Shown one piece after another: positions 38,601 to 46,473 of a DNA stretch of 64,000 bases (position 1 is its first letter; every line of letters starts with the position of its first letter). The notes beneath the pieces are model-generated. The model was not told where the DNA came from, did not search any database, and saw only the letters and a program-made list of their open reading frames with translations. Source of the stretch: Methylobacterium tardum (GTDB taxonomy: Bacteria; Pseudomonadota; Alphaproteobacteria; Rhizobiales; Beijerinckiaceae); contig NZ_CP097484.1 in NCBI RefSeq assembly GCF_023546765.1, positions 6,830,210 to 6,894,209 on the forward strand. Direction: 5' to 3'. Position numbers and translations under genes: made by a program.

Positions 38601-39336
38601 GGACCGCGTCCGGGCCGGAAACCGTTACGTGAACCGCAACATCATCGGCGCGGTGGTGGGCGTGCAGCCCTTCGGCGGTTCCGGGCTTTCGGGGACGGGT
38701 CCGAAGGCGGGCGGCCCGCTCTATCTCGGCCGGCTGGTCCGGAGGTCGCCGGCCGCTTCATTGGACGGGCCCGGAACCGGCGATACGCTCCTGTGTCCCT
38801 ATGTGGCGTGGCTGCGATCGAAGGGGCACGGTCGGCTGGCGGAGGCCCTGTCGTTGGCCCGGTACCCGGCGGCCGCGGAGATCGACCTCCCGGGACCGGT
38901 CGGCGAGCGGAACCTCTACGGTCTCCGAGCACGCGGGCGTGTCGCGGCCATCGCCGCGACGGAGCCGGGCCTCCTCCTCCAGGTCGGCGCGATCCTGGCG
39001 TGCGGGAACCGCGCCGTCGTCGTTGCACCGGAGCCGATCCGGGCCGCGCTTCACGGTCTGCCGGAGGCCTGCGCGGCACGCGTTGCCGACGCGTCTTCCC
39101 TCGCCACGGCTGGCGCCATCGAAGCCATCCTGTTCGAGGGCGATGCCGACGCCCTTCGGGGTCTGAATCGGACCGTCGCGGCGCGCGCCGGGGCGATTCT
39201 GCCGGTCCAGGCCCGAACCCCGGAGGCGCTGGCAGGGGGCGACCTCTACACCGCGATCGGGCTCGTCGACGAGGTCTCCACCGCAATCAACACGGCCGCG
39301 GCGGGGGGCAATGCCAGCCTGATGAGCGTCGGCTGA
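35662..39336 (+). pseudogene. putA: Bifunctional proline dehydrogenase/P5C dehydrogenase PutA, two frameshifts
   Basis: Oxidises proline to glutamate via FAD-dependent PRODH and NAD-dependent P5CDH domains. There is no N-terminal ribbon-helix-helix, so it is not a DNA-binding PutA. PRODH part: YSYDMLGEAALT, GPGISIKLSALHPRY, then RLVKGAYWDSEIKRAQ. P5CDH part: IAPWNFPLAIFVGQ, FTGSTAVAKGIQ, AETGGQNAMVVDSSA and SAGQRCSALRIL with the catalytic Cys. About 200 extra C-terminal residues form the trans-acting cap domain of type B PutA. The frame breaks twice: one missing G near 36717 (DLPGA instead of DLARRSRR) and one extra G near 37331 (AEVV instead of AELS). Correcting both gives about 1224 continuous residues with every catalytic motif intact. 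Confidence 0.85.
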
Positions 39337-39351
39337 TGGTCGCGCCGGTGG

Positions 39352-40944
39352 TCAGGCCGAACGGCGCAGGTTCCAGAACAGCGGCAAGCCGGTGAGCATG
39401 CCCTCAAGGTCTCGCCGGTAGGCGGTGGGCTGGAAGTACTGGCCGCACGGGATGTAGGCGCCGATCTCCAGCACGCGCGCCTGGATCCGGGCCGCCACCG
39501 CCTTCTGTGATGCGTGGTCGGGCGCAGCGAACCAGGCGCTGCGCAGCTCCTCCAACGCGGTGTCGGTCTGCCAGCTCGGAACGCCGGCTCGGCCGTTGCC
39601 GCGGATGACTAAGTGATAGGCCGGCGACAGATGGTCGAGGCCGCCGGAGAAGATCCCGAACATCGACCAGCCGCCCTGGTCGAGGGGCTTCGGGCTCAGG
39701 ATGCGCTGGTTCACCGTGCCCCAGTCGGTCGCGACGAGATCGACGTTCATCCCGAGCTTGCGACAGAGATCGGCCATCACCTCGCAGATCGCGTTGATCC
39801 GCGGCACGTCCGTGCCGGCGAGCAGGACGACCCGCTCGCCCTTGTATCCCGCCTCCGCCAGCGCCCGCTTCGCCGCGGATAAATCGCGCGGGCCGGTGAG
39901 CGCCCCCAGGCCGGCTTCGGACGCCATCGGGCCACCGGGCGTGAACACGCCCGCCGGACCGCGCCGGATCGCGGCATCGCTGCCGGCGACCGCATCCATC
40001 ATCTCGGCCTGGTCGACGGCCGACAGCAGGGCCCGGCAGATCGCCGGGTTGTCGAACGGCGGCAGCGTGTGGTTGAGCCGGATCTGTCCGATCAGCCCGG
40101 CCGTCTCCACGAGATCGACGCGCACCGCCGGCTGCCGCAGCAGGTCGGGCACAAGGTCGACCAGCGGCTGCTCCCACCAGTCGATCTCGCCGGAGCGCAG
40201 GGCGCCGGCCGCGGTGGCGCCGTCGGGAATCGTGCGCCACTCGACGCGATCGAAATGTGCGATCCGCGGCCCCGCCGTGAAGCTCGGTGTGCCGCCCTCG
40301 CGCGGGCGGTAGGATTCGAACCGCCGGTAGACGTTGAGCGAGCCGGGCACCCGCTCGTCCGGGACGTAGCGATACGGTCCGCTGCCGACGATCTCCGAGA
40401 CAGCCTGGGTGGCCGGAATCGTGCTCAGCCGCTCCGGCATGATGGCGGGGAGGTAGGAGGTCGGCTTCGCAAGCGCGTCCGGCAGAAGCGGGAACGGCCG
40501 CTTCAGCCGGAATGTCACCACCGTGTCGGACGGTGCCGTCAGCGCGTCGACCGTCGCGAACAGCGCCCCGCCATAGGCGTCGCGCAACGCCCAGCGCTTG
40601 AGGCTCGCGACCACGTCGCGGGCGAGCACCGGCGTGCCGTCATGGAAGCGGAGGCCGTCGCGCAGGGTGAGCTGCCAGGTCAGGCCGTCATCCGACACCT
40701 GATGACCGGCGACCATCTGGGGCTGTGCGCGATACCCGGAATCCAGGCTGTAGAGGGTGTCGAACACCATCAGCGCGTGGGTGCGGGTGACGTAGTTGGT
40801 GGTGATGATCGGGTCGAGCAGCGCGAGATCGGCGTAGGGCACGAATTTCAGCGTGGTCGCGGAGGCTGCCCGGACCAGAGCCGGCCGGGCGAGCGTCCCG
40901 GCAACCAGGGCGCCGGCGCCTCGCAGCAGCGTGCGTCGCTTCAT
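39352..40944 (-). CDS. ABC transporter substrate-binding protein, peptide/dipeptide (family 5) type
   Basis: A 530-residue periplasmic binding protein for peptides or related solutes. The signal peptide begins KRRTLLRGAGALVAGTLA, with a twin-arginine pair that suggests Tat export. Family marks are RDGLRFHDGTPVLARDVVASL, GSGPYRYV and LNHTLPPFDNPAICRALLSAVD. No permease or ATPase genes are adjacent, so the transporter core is encoded elsewhere or this is an orphan receptor. I chose ATG at 40944, where the signal peptide starts. It converges on putA with 15 bases between the stops. Confidence 0.87.
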   Translation of the reverse strand: MKRRTLLRGAGALVAGTLARPALVRAASATTLKFVPYADLALLDPIITTNYVTRTHALMVFDTLYSLDSGYRAQPQMVAGHQVSDDGLTWQLTLRDGLRFHDGTPVLARDVVASLKRWALRDAYGGALFATVDALTAPSDTVVTFRLKRPFPLLPDALAKPTSYLPAIMPERLSTIPATQAVSEIVGSGPYRYVPDERVPGSLNVYRRFESYRPREGGTPSFTAGPRIAHFDRVEWRTIPDGATAAGALRSGEIDWWEQPLVDLVPDLLRQPAVRVDLVETAGLIGQIRLNHTLPPFDNPAICRALLSAVDQAEMMDAVAGSDAAIRRGPAGVFTPGGPMASEAGLGALTGPRDLSAAKRALAEAGYKGERVVLLAGTDVPRINAICEVMADLCRKLGMNVDLVATDWGTVNQRILSPKPLDQGGWSMFGIFSGGLDHLSPAYHLVIRGNGRAGVPSWQTDTALEELRSAWFAAPDHASQKAVAARIQARVLEIGAYIPCGQYFQPTAYRRDLEGMLTGLPLFWNLRRSA

Positions 40945-41036
40945 TGATGGGTCCCCGATGCGCCGGCTGAGGGGCGCGCGGCCCGGCGTTCGCAAATGCT
41001 ACGCCAGCGGCTCGGCATCCCGGCGCCCGAGAACGG

Positions 41037-41068
41037 AAAAACCCGCCCGGCTGGCAGCCGGACGGGTT
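41037..41068 (-). terminator. Rho-independent terminator of the DUF2218 gene
   Basis: On the minus strand, AACCCG-T-CCGGCT, a GCC triloop, and AGCCGG-G-CGGGTT form a twelve-pair stem with one internal mismatch, immediately followed by a run of five T. It lies about 65 bases after the DUF2218 stop. Confidence 0.8.
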
Positions 41069-41132
41069 CGACCGCCCGGCATGGCACCGGGCGCAGGTAG
41101 ATCAGCCGATCAGACCGGCCGCGTGAACGTCG

Positions 41133-41426
41133 TCAGGCGGCGCGGGACCAGCGGATATCGCCGAGGCTCTCGCGGAACGCGAAGCGGGCGAGGTGGTCGG
41201 AGACCACGTTCTCCAGCCGGGTGAGGTTGACCGGATCGGCGCTGTCGATGCGCATCACCAGAGCGTCCGGCTCGGCGTCGAACGTGCACACTCGGTCCTC
41301 GCCGAACGGCACGGTGCCATGCTCGGGGGTCGCCTCGACCTTGAACTTGTGGCTCCAGTGCCGGCAGAGCTGCTGCAGGTAGCGGCTCGCTTCCGTGGTC
41401 TGCACGCGGGCCTGTGAGGTGGGCAT
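41133..41426 (-). CDS. DUF2218 domain protein
   Basis: A 97-residue protein with the DUF2218 pattern: RYLQQLCRHWSHKF, GTVPFGEDRVCTFDAEPDAL, and LENVVSDHLARFAFRE. The family is small and cytoplasmic, and often adjacent to siderophore or iron uptake genes in other bacteria, but none are present here. I chose ATG at 41426, where similarity starts. A terminator follows the gene, so it looks monocistronic. Function unknown. Confidence 0.83.
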   Translation of the reverse strand: MPTSQARVQTTEASRYLQQLCRHWSHKFKVEATPEHGTVPFGEDRVCTFDAEPDALVMRIDSADPVNLTRLENVVSDHLARFAFRESLGDIRWSRAA

Positions 41427-41682
41427 TCCGTCGGTCTCCAGAAGAATGGGAAGCTGTCTGTCGTTGACGGGTCGTCGAGCGATCTCGCACCTGCGAGATA
41501 GGTAGTGCCGTGAGCAAATGCCATGCCTGATGCTGACAGACATGTCCCCGCCGTCTGTGATAAAGGTCAGTCCGAAGCGTTAGCAGTCGCTTAACACCCC
41601 GCGCGTCCGCGGCGGAACGCGACGACGCGTGACTCTCCTGCACCCGTCTGCGCGCCGAATTATGGCGCGTCGCACAAATTTC

Positions 41683-43143
41683 TCAGACGGCAGGAGGGTC
41701 GCGTTCGGGCGCGGCGACGACCTTGCCTGGGTTGAGCAGGGTCTGCGGATCGAGGGCGGCCTTGAGCCGCCGCATCAGGTCGAGCCCGACCGGATCGCCA
41801 TAATGCTCCAGCTCGTCGCGCTTGATCAGGCCAACGCCGTGCTCGGCCGCGATCGAGCCGCCCAGTTCGTGCACGATGTCGTGGACGATCCGGTTGAACC
41901 GGCCCCATTCGGCCAGGAAGTCGGCCGGCTTCATGTCGGCCGGCTGCGTCAGGTTGAAGTGGATGTTGCCGTCGCCGAAATGGCCGAAGCCGCAGGGTCT
42001 CAGGCCCGGCATCGCGGCGACGCAGGCGGCGCTTGCCCGGTCGAGGAACGCGGGCAGGCGCGACAGCGGCACCGAGATGTCGTGCTTGATCGAGGCGCCC
42101 TCACGGGTCTGGGCCTCCGGCACGCCCTCGCGCAGGCGCCACAGGGCGTCGTTCTGGGCGCCGCTCGCGCCGCTCGTGGCATCGGCGATCAGTCCGTCCT
42201 CGAGCGCTTGGCCCAGCGCCGCTTCCAGCTCGGCACGGGTGTCGGCATCCGGACGTGCCGAGGCCGCCTCGATCAGCGCGTAGGCGCCGTGGGCGCCGTC
42301 GAGCGGGCGTACGGCGCCGGGAACATGCCGCAGCACGATCTCCAGGGCGAAGGGCGGCAGGTATTCGAACGCCGTGAGGTCGCGGTCCATCCGGCCCCTC
42401 AGGAACACGAACAGATCCAAGGCGGCCTGTGCCGAATCCAGGCCGACGAAGGCGACGCTGGTCGAGCGCGGTTTCGGAAACAGCTTGAGGACCGCCGCCG
42501 TCACGATGCCCAGCGTGCCCTCGGAGCCGATGAACAGCTGCTTGAGATCGTAGCCGGCATTGTCCTTGCGCAGGGCCTTGAGCCCGTCCCAGACCCGCCC
42601 ATCGGCCAGGACCACCTCCAGCCCGAGGACGAGGTCGCGGGCGTTGCCGTAGGCCAGGACCGCGATCCCGCCCGCATTGGTGCTGATGCCGCCGCCGATC
42701 CGCGCCGAGCCGCGGGACGCGTAGGAGAGCGGGAAAAGCATGCCGGCCGCATCTGCCGCATCCTGCACATCCTGCAGGATCATCCCGGCCTCGACTGTGA
42801 TCGTGGCGTCCACCGGCTCGACCGCGCGCAGGCGCGTCATCCGCTCGAGGGAGAGCACCACGCCGCCCGAGGGCACGCCGCCGCCGGTGAGGCCGGTATT
42901 GCCGCCGAGCGGGACCACGGCGATGCCCGCCTGCGTGCAGGCGCGGACCGCGAAGGCGACTTCCTCGGTACTCGCCGGCCGCAGCACCGCCAGGGCCGAG
43001 CCGGTGAACAATCGCCGCGTCTCGACCAGATAGGGCGCCAGATCCTCCGGGTCGGTCAGGACATGCCGCGCGCCGAGCGCGTCACGCAGCGCCGTGAGCA
43101 GGGTGTCGTGGGAGGTGCCTGGGGAGACCGCGATCGGAGTCAT
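41683..43143 (-). CDS. FAD-binding oxidoreductase, GlcD / D-2-hydroxyacid dehydrogenase type
   Basis: A 486-residue flavoprotein of the vanillyl-alcohol-oxidase fold. Family members oxidise D-lactate, glycolate or D-2-hydroxyglutarate to the keto acid. The FAD-binding region has VPLGGNTGLTGGGVPSG, and further on GGGISTNAGGIAVLAYGNAR. The C-terminal cap holds the conserved metal-site motif GFGHFGDGNIHFNL and GGSIAAEHGVGLIKRDEL. ATG at 43143 has weak ribosome-site signals, but similarity begins there. It is divergent from the FAH-family gene. Which D-acid it uses is undecided; D-2-hydroxyglutarate dehydrogenase is a strong candidate. Confidence 0.88.
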   Translation of the reverse strand: MTPIAVSPGTSHDTLLTALRDALGARHVLTDPEDLAPYLVETRRLFTGSALAVLRPASTEEVAFAVRACTQAGIAVVPLGGNTGLTGGGVPSGGVVLSLERMTRLRAVEPVDATITVEAGMILQDVQDAADAAGMLFPLSYASRGSARIGGGISTNAGGIAVLAYGNARDLVLGLEVVLADGRVWDGLKALRKDNAGYDLKQLFIGSEGTLGIVTAAVLKLFPKPRSTSVAFVGLDSAQAALDLFVFLRGRMDRDLTAFEYLPPFALEIVLRHVPGAVRPLDGAHGAYALIEAASARPDADTRAELEAALGQALEDGLIADATSGASGAQNDALWRLREGVPEAQTREGASIKHDISVPLSRLPAFLDRASAACVAAMPGLRPCGFGHFGDGNIHFNLTQPADMKPADFLAEWGRFNRIVHDIVHELGGSIAAEHGVGLIKRDELEHYGDPVGLDLMRRLKAALDPQTLLNPGKVVAAPERDPPAV

Positions 43144-43280
43144 CGGTAAAATTTTGTAGGCCAGGGCGCCGTCTTGGCAAGCGCCGCTATGGCGCGCGGC
43201 GATGCGCACCTTACAACGATTTCCTAGGTCTCGGGCGGCTCAGCGCCCGGCCATCCGGACGATCCACCGCAGAGGCAGTG

Positions 43281-43976
43281 ATGCTCTCCGTCATCCAGAA
43301 CCCGCCCCGCGTCGCGCTTCCCATCGTCGGCAGCAGCGATCTCTTCCCGGTCCGCCGCGTCTACTGCGTCGGGCGCAACTACGCGGCCCATGCCCGCGAG
43401 ATGGGGGCCGATCCGGATCGCGAGCCGCCGTTCTTTTTCATGAAACCCGCCGACGCGCTGCAGATCGTCGGGTCCGAGCCCGCCAAGCACATCTATCCGC
43501 CGAAGACGCGCAACTACCATTTCGAGATCGAGATGGTGGCCGCGCTCGCAGGCGGTGGCAGCGACATCCCGGTCGAGAGCGCCCTCGATCACGTCTACGG
43601 CTACGCGGTCGGCCTCGACATGACCCGGCGCGATCTCCAGGACGAGGCCAAGAAGATGTCCCGGCCCTGGGATACCGGGAAGGCCGCGGACGGCTCGGGG
43701 CCGATCGGCGCGCTCCATCCGGTCTCGCTGATCGGGCATCCGGCGCGCGGCGCGATCACTCTCACGGTGGATGGCGAGACGCGCCAGAAGGGCGACCTCG
43801 CCGACATGATCTGGTCGGTGGCCGAGCAGGTCGCCTACCTGTCGGGGTACTTCGACCTGCAGCCGGGCGACCTGATCTTCACCGGGACTCCGTCCGGCGT
43901 CGGCCCCGTCGAGCGCGGTCAGCGCATGGTCGGTGCTGTCGAAGGCCTCGGGGACATCACCCTCGACGTCGTCTGA
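43281..43976 (+). CDS. Fumarylacetoacetate hydrolase (FAH) fold family protein
   Basis: A 231-residue hydrolase/decarboxylase of the FAH superfamily, related to acylpyruvases and oxaloacetate decarboxylase-type enzymes. Metal and catalytic segments are YCVGRNYAAHAREMG, PFFFMKPADAL, NYHFEIEMV (the metal-binding HxExE), YAVGLDMTRRDLQ and FTGTPSGVGPVERGQ. The substrate would be a small 2-keto acid. ATG at 43281 gives this length. A Nudix gene starts seven bases after its stop, so the two probably form an operon. Confidence 0.87.
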   Translation: MLSVIQNPPRVALPIVGSSDLFPVRRVYCVGRNYAAHAREMGADPDREPPFFFMKPADALQIVGSEPAKHIYPPKTRNYHFEIEMVAALAGGGSDIPVESALDHVYGYAVGLDMTRRDLQDEAKKMSRPWDTGKAADGSGPIGALHPVSLIGHPARGAITLTVDGETRQKGDLADMIWSVAEQVAYLSGYFDLQPGDLIFTGTPSGVGPVERGQRMVGAVEGLGDITLDVV

Positions 43977-43982
43977 CCCGGC

Positions 43983-44447
43983 ATGCTCCTCGACCGGCGC
44001 CTGCTGCGGCACCTGTTCCATCTCGGGGCGCTCGCCTCCCGCGGCATGACCCTCGGCGTGCGCGGGATCGCCATCGACTCGCAAGGCCGCGTGGCGCTGG
44101 TGCGCCACACCTACGTCAGCGGCTGGCATCTGCCGGGCGGCGGCGTCGAGCGCGGTGAGACCGCGCTCGACGCCATGGTGCGCGAGTTCCGGGAGGAGGC
44201 GGAGATCGTCCCCGAAGGTCAGCCGCGCCTGCACGGGCTCTACCGGAACGTGGTGGCCGCGCCGCGCGATCACGTCGCCCTGTTCGTCCTGCCGGCCTTC
44301 ACGATGCTGCGCCCCAAAGCGCCGGACCGGGAGATCGCGGCCTGCGATTTCTTCCCGGTCGACGCCCTGCCCGAGGGCACCACCCGCGGGACCCGGGCCC
44401 GCCTGCGGGAGATCCGCGACGGGCTTCCGCCGGACCCGAATTGGTGA
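43983..44447 (+). CDS. Nudix hydrolase
   Basis: A 154-residue hydrolase of nucleoside-diphosphate-X bonds. The Nudix box is complete: GGGVERGETALDAMVREFREE matches Gx5Ex7REUxEE starting near residue 57. Preceding WHLPGG is typical. It lies directly after the FAH-family gene. The substrate (oxidised nucleotide, NDP-sugar or other) cannot be predicted from the sequence. Confidence 0.87.
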   Translation: MLLDRRLLRHLFHLGALASRGMTLGVRGIAIDSQGRVALVRHTYVSGWHLPGGGVERGETALDAMVREFREEAEIVPEGQPRLHGLYRNVVAAPRDHVALFVLPAFTMLRPKAPDREIAACDFFPVDALPEGTTRGTRARLREIRDGLPPDPNW

Positions 44448-44473
44448 ATCGTCACGGTTCGCAAAAGAGGCGC

Positions 44474-44502
44474 TTGCGTCGCCCGGCGGAATGGTGTTTA
44501 GA
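44474..44502 (+). promoter_or_regulatory. Probable promoter of tRNA-Gly
   Basis: TTGCGT at 44474-44479 and TTTAGA at 44497-44502 have a 17-base spacer and stand about 52 bases before the tRNA. The hexamers are close to the sigma-70 type consensus of alphaproteobacteria. Confidence 0.4.
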
Positions 44503-44554
44503 GAGCGCCGCCGGGGGCCGCCGGCACGAAAGTCCGGGCGGCACGGTACAGTGA

Positions 44555-44629
44555 GCGGGTGTAGCTCAGGGGTAGAGCACAACCTTGCCAAGGTTGGGGT
44601 CGAGGGTTCGAATCCCTTCGCCCGCTCCA
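44555..44629 (+). tRNA. tRNA-Gly (GCC anticodon)
   Basis: A complete cloverleaf: acceptor GCGGGTG pairs with CGCCCGC, D-arm GTAGCTCAGGGGTAGAGC, anticodon stem CAACC/GGTTG with loop TTGCCAA, T-arm GAGGGTTCGAATCCCTT, and encoded CCA at 44627-44629. The anticodon GCC reads glycine GGC/GGU. No integrase or duplicated tRNA end was seen nearby, so it is not evidently an integration site here. Confidence 0.97.
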
Positions 44630-44656
44630 GTTTTCCCAACCAAACGAACGACTTCC

Positions 44657-44683
44657 AAGGCCGCAGCTCTGCGGCCTTTGTCG
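44657..44683 (+). terminator. Rho-independent terminator after tRNA-Gly
   Basis: AAGGCCGCA and TGCGGCCTT form a nine-pair stem with a GCTC loop, followed by TTGTCGTTT. It lies 28 bases after the tRNA 3' end. Confidence 0.8.
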
Positions 44684-44800
44684 TTTCTGGCTGCTCGTGG
44701 CAGCCATCCCTTGGACGAGCCGCATGGACCAAGTGGGTTCGCCGGCCTGACGAGGGGCGCCAGTGCGGTGCCCCGGGCGTTCCAGTGTTACGGCGGCCGT

Positions 44801-46471
44801 CTAGGCCCGCCTCAGGAGGTTCGGAGACCGGAAATCCGAGTTCCGGTTGTGCGCAACGGTAGCCCGCGGCCCGGCCGCACGCTCTTCCGTCAGGCGGATC
44901 TGATCGATCAGCATCGGCTTGGCGTAGTAGAAGCCCTGCGCGCAGCGGATCTGGGTCGCCCCAAGCAGGTAGGCGACCTCCTCGAAGGTCTCGACACCTT
45001 CGGCCACCACCGACATGCCCAGCGCCAGCCCGAGTGACTCGATCGCCTTGAGGACGATCTGGCTGCGCGGCCGCTTGTCGATGTCGGTGATGAACGAACG
45101 GTCGATCTTCAATTCGTCCGCGGTGATCTCCGCGAGCGCCGCGAGCGACGAATAGCCGACGCCGAAATCGTCGATGGAGACCCGCGCGCCGATGGCGCGG
45201 ATCCGCGGCAGGACATCGCGCTGGAAGCGGCCTTTCGTGAAGAAGGCCTCCTCGGTGAGTTCGAGCACGAAGCGCCGTGCCAGGCCGGTCTCGCCGAGGG
45301 CGTCGCAGAAGGCCGCCATGAACGGGACGTCGCAGGCCTGCTTGGCTGCGATGTTGAGGCTCACCGACACGTCGGGTCCGAAAACCTCGTCAATGTCGGG
45401 CATCGCCCGCACGGTCTCGGCCAGGACCTGAAGCGTGATCTCGTTGATCAGGCCGAGTTCGATGGCGAGCTCGATGAAGTCGCCGGGGGCCTGAATCATG
45501 CCCAGTTCGTCGCGCCAGCGCAGGAGCACCTCGACGCCGAGCACCGCGTGGGTGCGCATGTCGACCTTCGGCTGGAAGGCGCAGCAGAAGCAGCGGTCGC
45601 GGATCGCCAGCCTGAGCCGCTGCTCGACCGCCATGCGCGCGGTGGCGGCGTGGCTCATCGTCTCCTCGAAGACGCTGACGCCGCCCTTCACACCGCCCTT
45701 CACCCGGTACATGGCGTTGTCGGCTTGGCGTCGCAGCACCTCGTAGGTGGTGCCGTGCTCCGGAAACAGGCTCAGCCCGATGGACGCCGACGCGAAGATC
45801 TCGTGACCGTCGATGAAGAACGGCTGCTTCAGGCGTTCGGAGATGCCCTGCACCGTCGCCAGGGTGCTGCTCGGATCGGAGATCGGGTTGAGCAGCAGCA
45901 CGAATTCGTCGCCGCCGATCCGCGCCAGCAAGTCGCTCGGACGCAACGCGCCGCGAATCCGGTCGGCAACCTTGCGCAGCAGCGCGTCGCCCGCGTCGTG
46001 GCTGTAATAGTCGTTGATGTGCTTGAAGTTATCGAGATCGATGAAGGCCAGGGCGAAGCGGTCCGCCGGTCCCACCTCCACCAGGAGTTCCTCGATACTC
46101 TGCTCGAACATCGTGCGGTTCGGCAGCCCCGTCAGGGCATCGATGAACGCCCGGGCGATCAGCTCGCGCTGGATCCGGTGATGCTGCGTCACGTCGGCGA
46201 GGGTGGTAAGCGTGAAGGCATCCCGCTCGCCGTGCAGCGGTAGAGCCCGCGCCTCGACCACGCGCTCGCCGATCTCCTCGATCACCGCGCCTTCGGGCTG
46301 ATTGCAGGCCGCCTCCGGCAGGTCGTGAAGGGCTTTCGGACCGAGGGCGCGCGCGGCCGCGTTGGCCAGCACGCAGAGGCCGCGGGCGTCGTGGACCACC
46401 ACGCCGACCGGAAGCGTCTGAAGCGCGGCTTCCAGCAAGCTCTGCCGGTCGCTGGGCAGGGATTGGCTCAC
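44801..46471 (-). CDS. PAS-GGDEF-EAL cyclic di-GMP signalling protein
   Basis: A 556-residue cytoplasmic protein. An N-terminal PAS-like sensor (about 10-110) precedes a diguanylate cyclase domain (about 110-280) with an intact GGDEF at RIGGDEFVLLL, and an EAL phosphodiesterase domain (about 295-540). The EAL motif reads EVLLR; other catalytic residues are conserved (SLNIAAKQ, ELTEEAF, SIDDFGVGYSS, ELKIDRSF, VVAEGVETFEE, CAQGFYYAKP). No transmembrane segment is seen. The start is GTG at 46471, two bases beyond the stop of the HerA-like gene, so the two are almost surely co-expressed. Whether net activity is synthesis or breakdown is unknown. Confidence 0.92.
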   Translation of the reverse strand: MSQSLPSDRQSLLEAALQTLPVGVVVHDARGLCVLANAAARALGPKALHDLPEAACNQPEGAVIEEIGERVVEARALPLHGERDAFTLTTLADVTQHHRIQRELIARAFIDALTGLPNRTMFEQSIEELLVEVGPADRFALAFIDLDNFKHINDYYSHDAGDALLRKVADRIRGALRPSDLLARIGGDEFVLLLNPISDPSSTLATVQGISERLKQPFFIDGHEIFASASIGLSLFPEHGTTYEVLRRQADNAMYRVKGGVKGGVSVFEETMSHAATARMAVEQRLRLAIRDRCFCCAFQPKVDMRTHAVLGVEVLLRWRDELGMIQAPGDFIELAIELGLINEITLQVLAETVRAMPDIDEVFGPDVSVSLNIAAKQACDVPFMAAFCDALGETGLARRFVLELTEEAFFTKGRFQRDVLPRIRAIGARVSIDDFGVGYSSLAALAEITADELKIDRSFITDIDKRPRSQIVLKAIESLGLALGMSVVAEGVETFEEVAYLLGATQIRCAQGFYYAKPMLIDQIRLTEERAAGPRATVAHNRNSDFRSPNLLRRA

Positions 46472-46473
46472 GC

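Noticed and set aside
44555..44629. tRNA-Gly as an integration site
   Set aside because: No integrase and no direct repeat of the tRNA 3' end were seen in the window.
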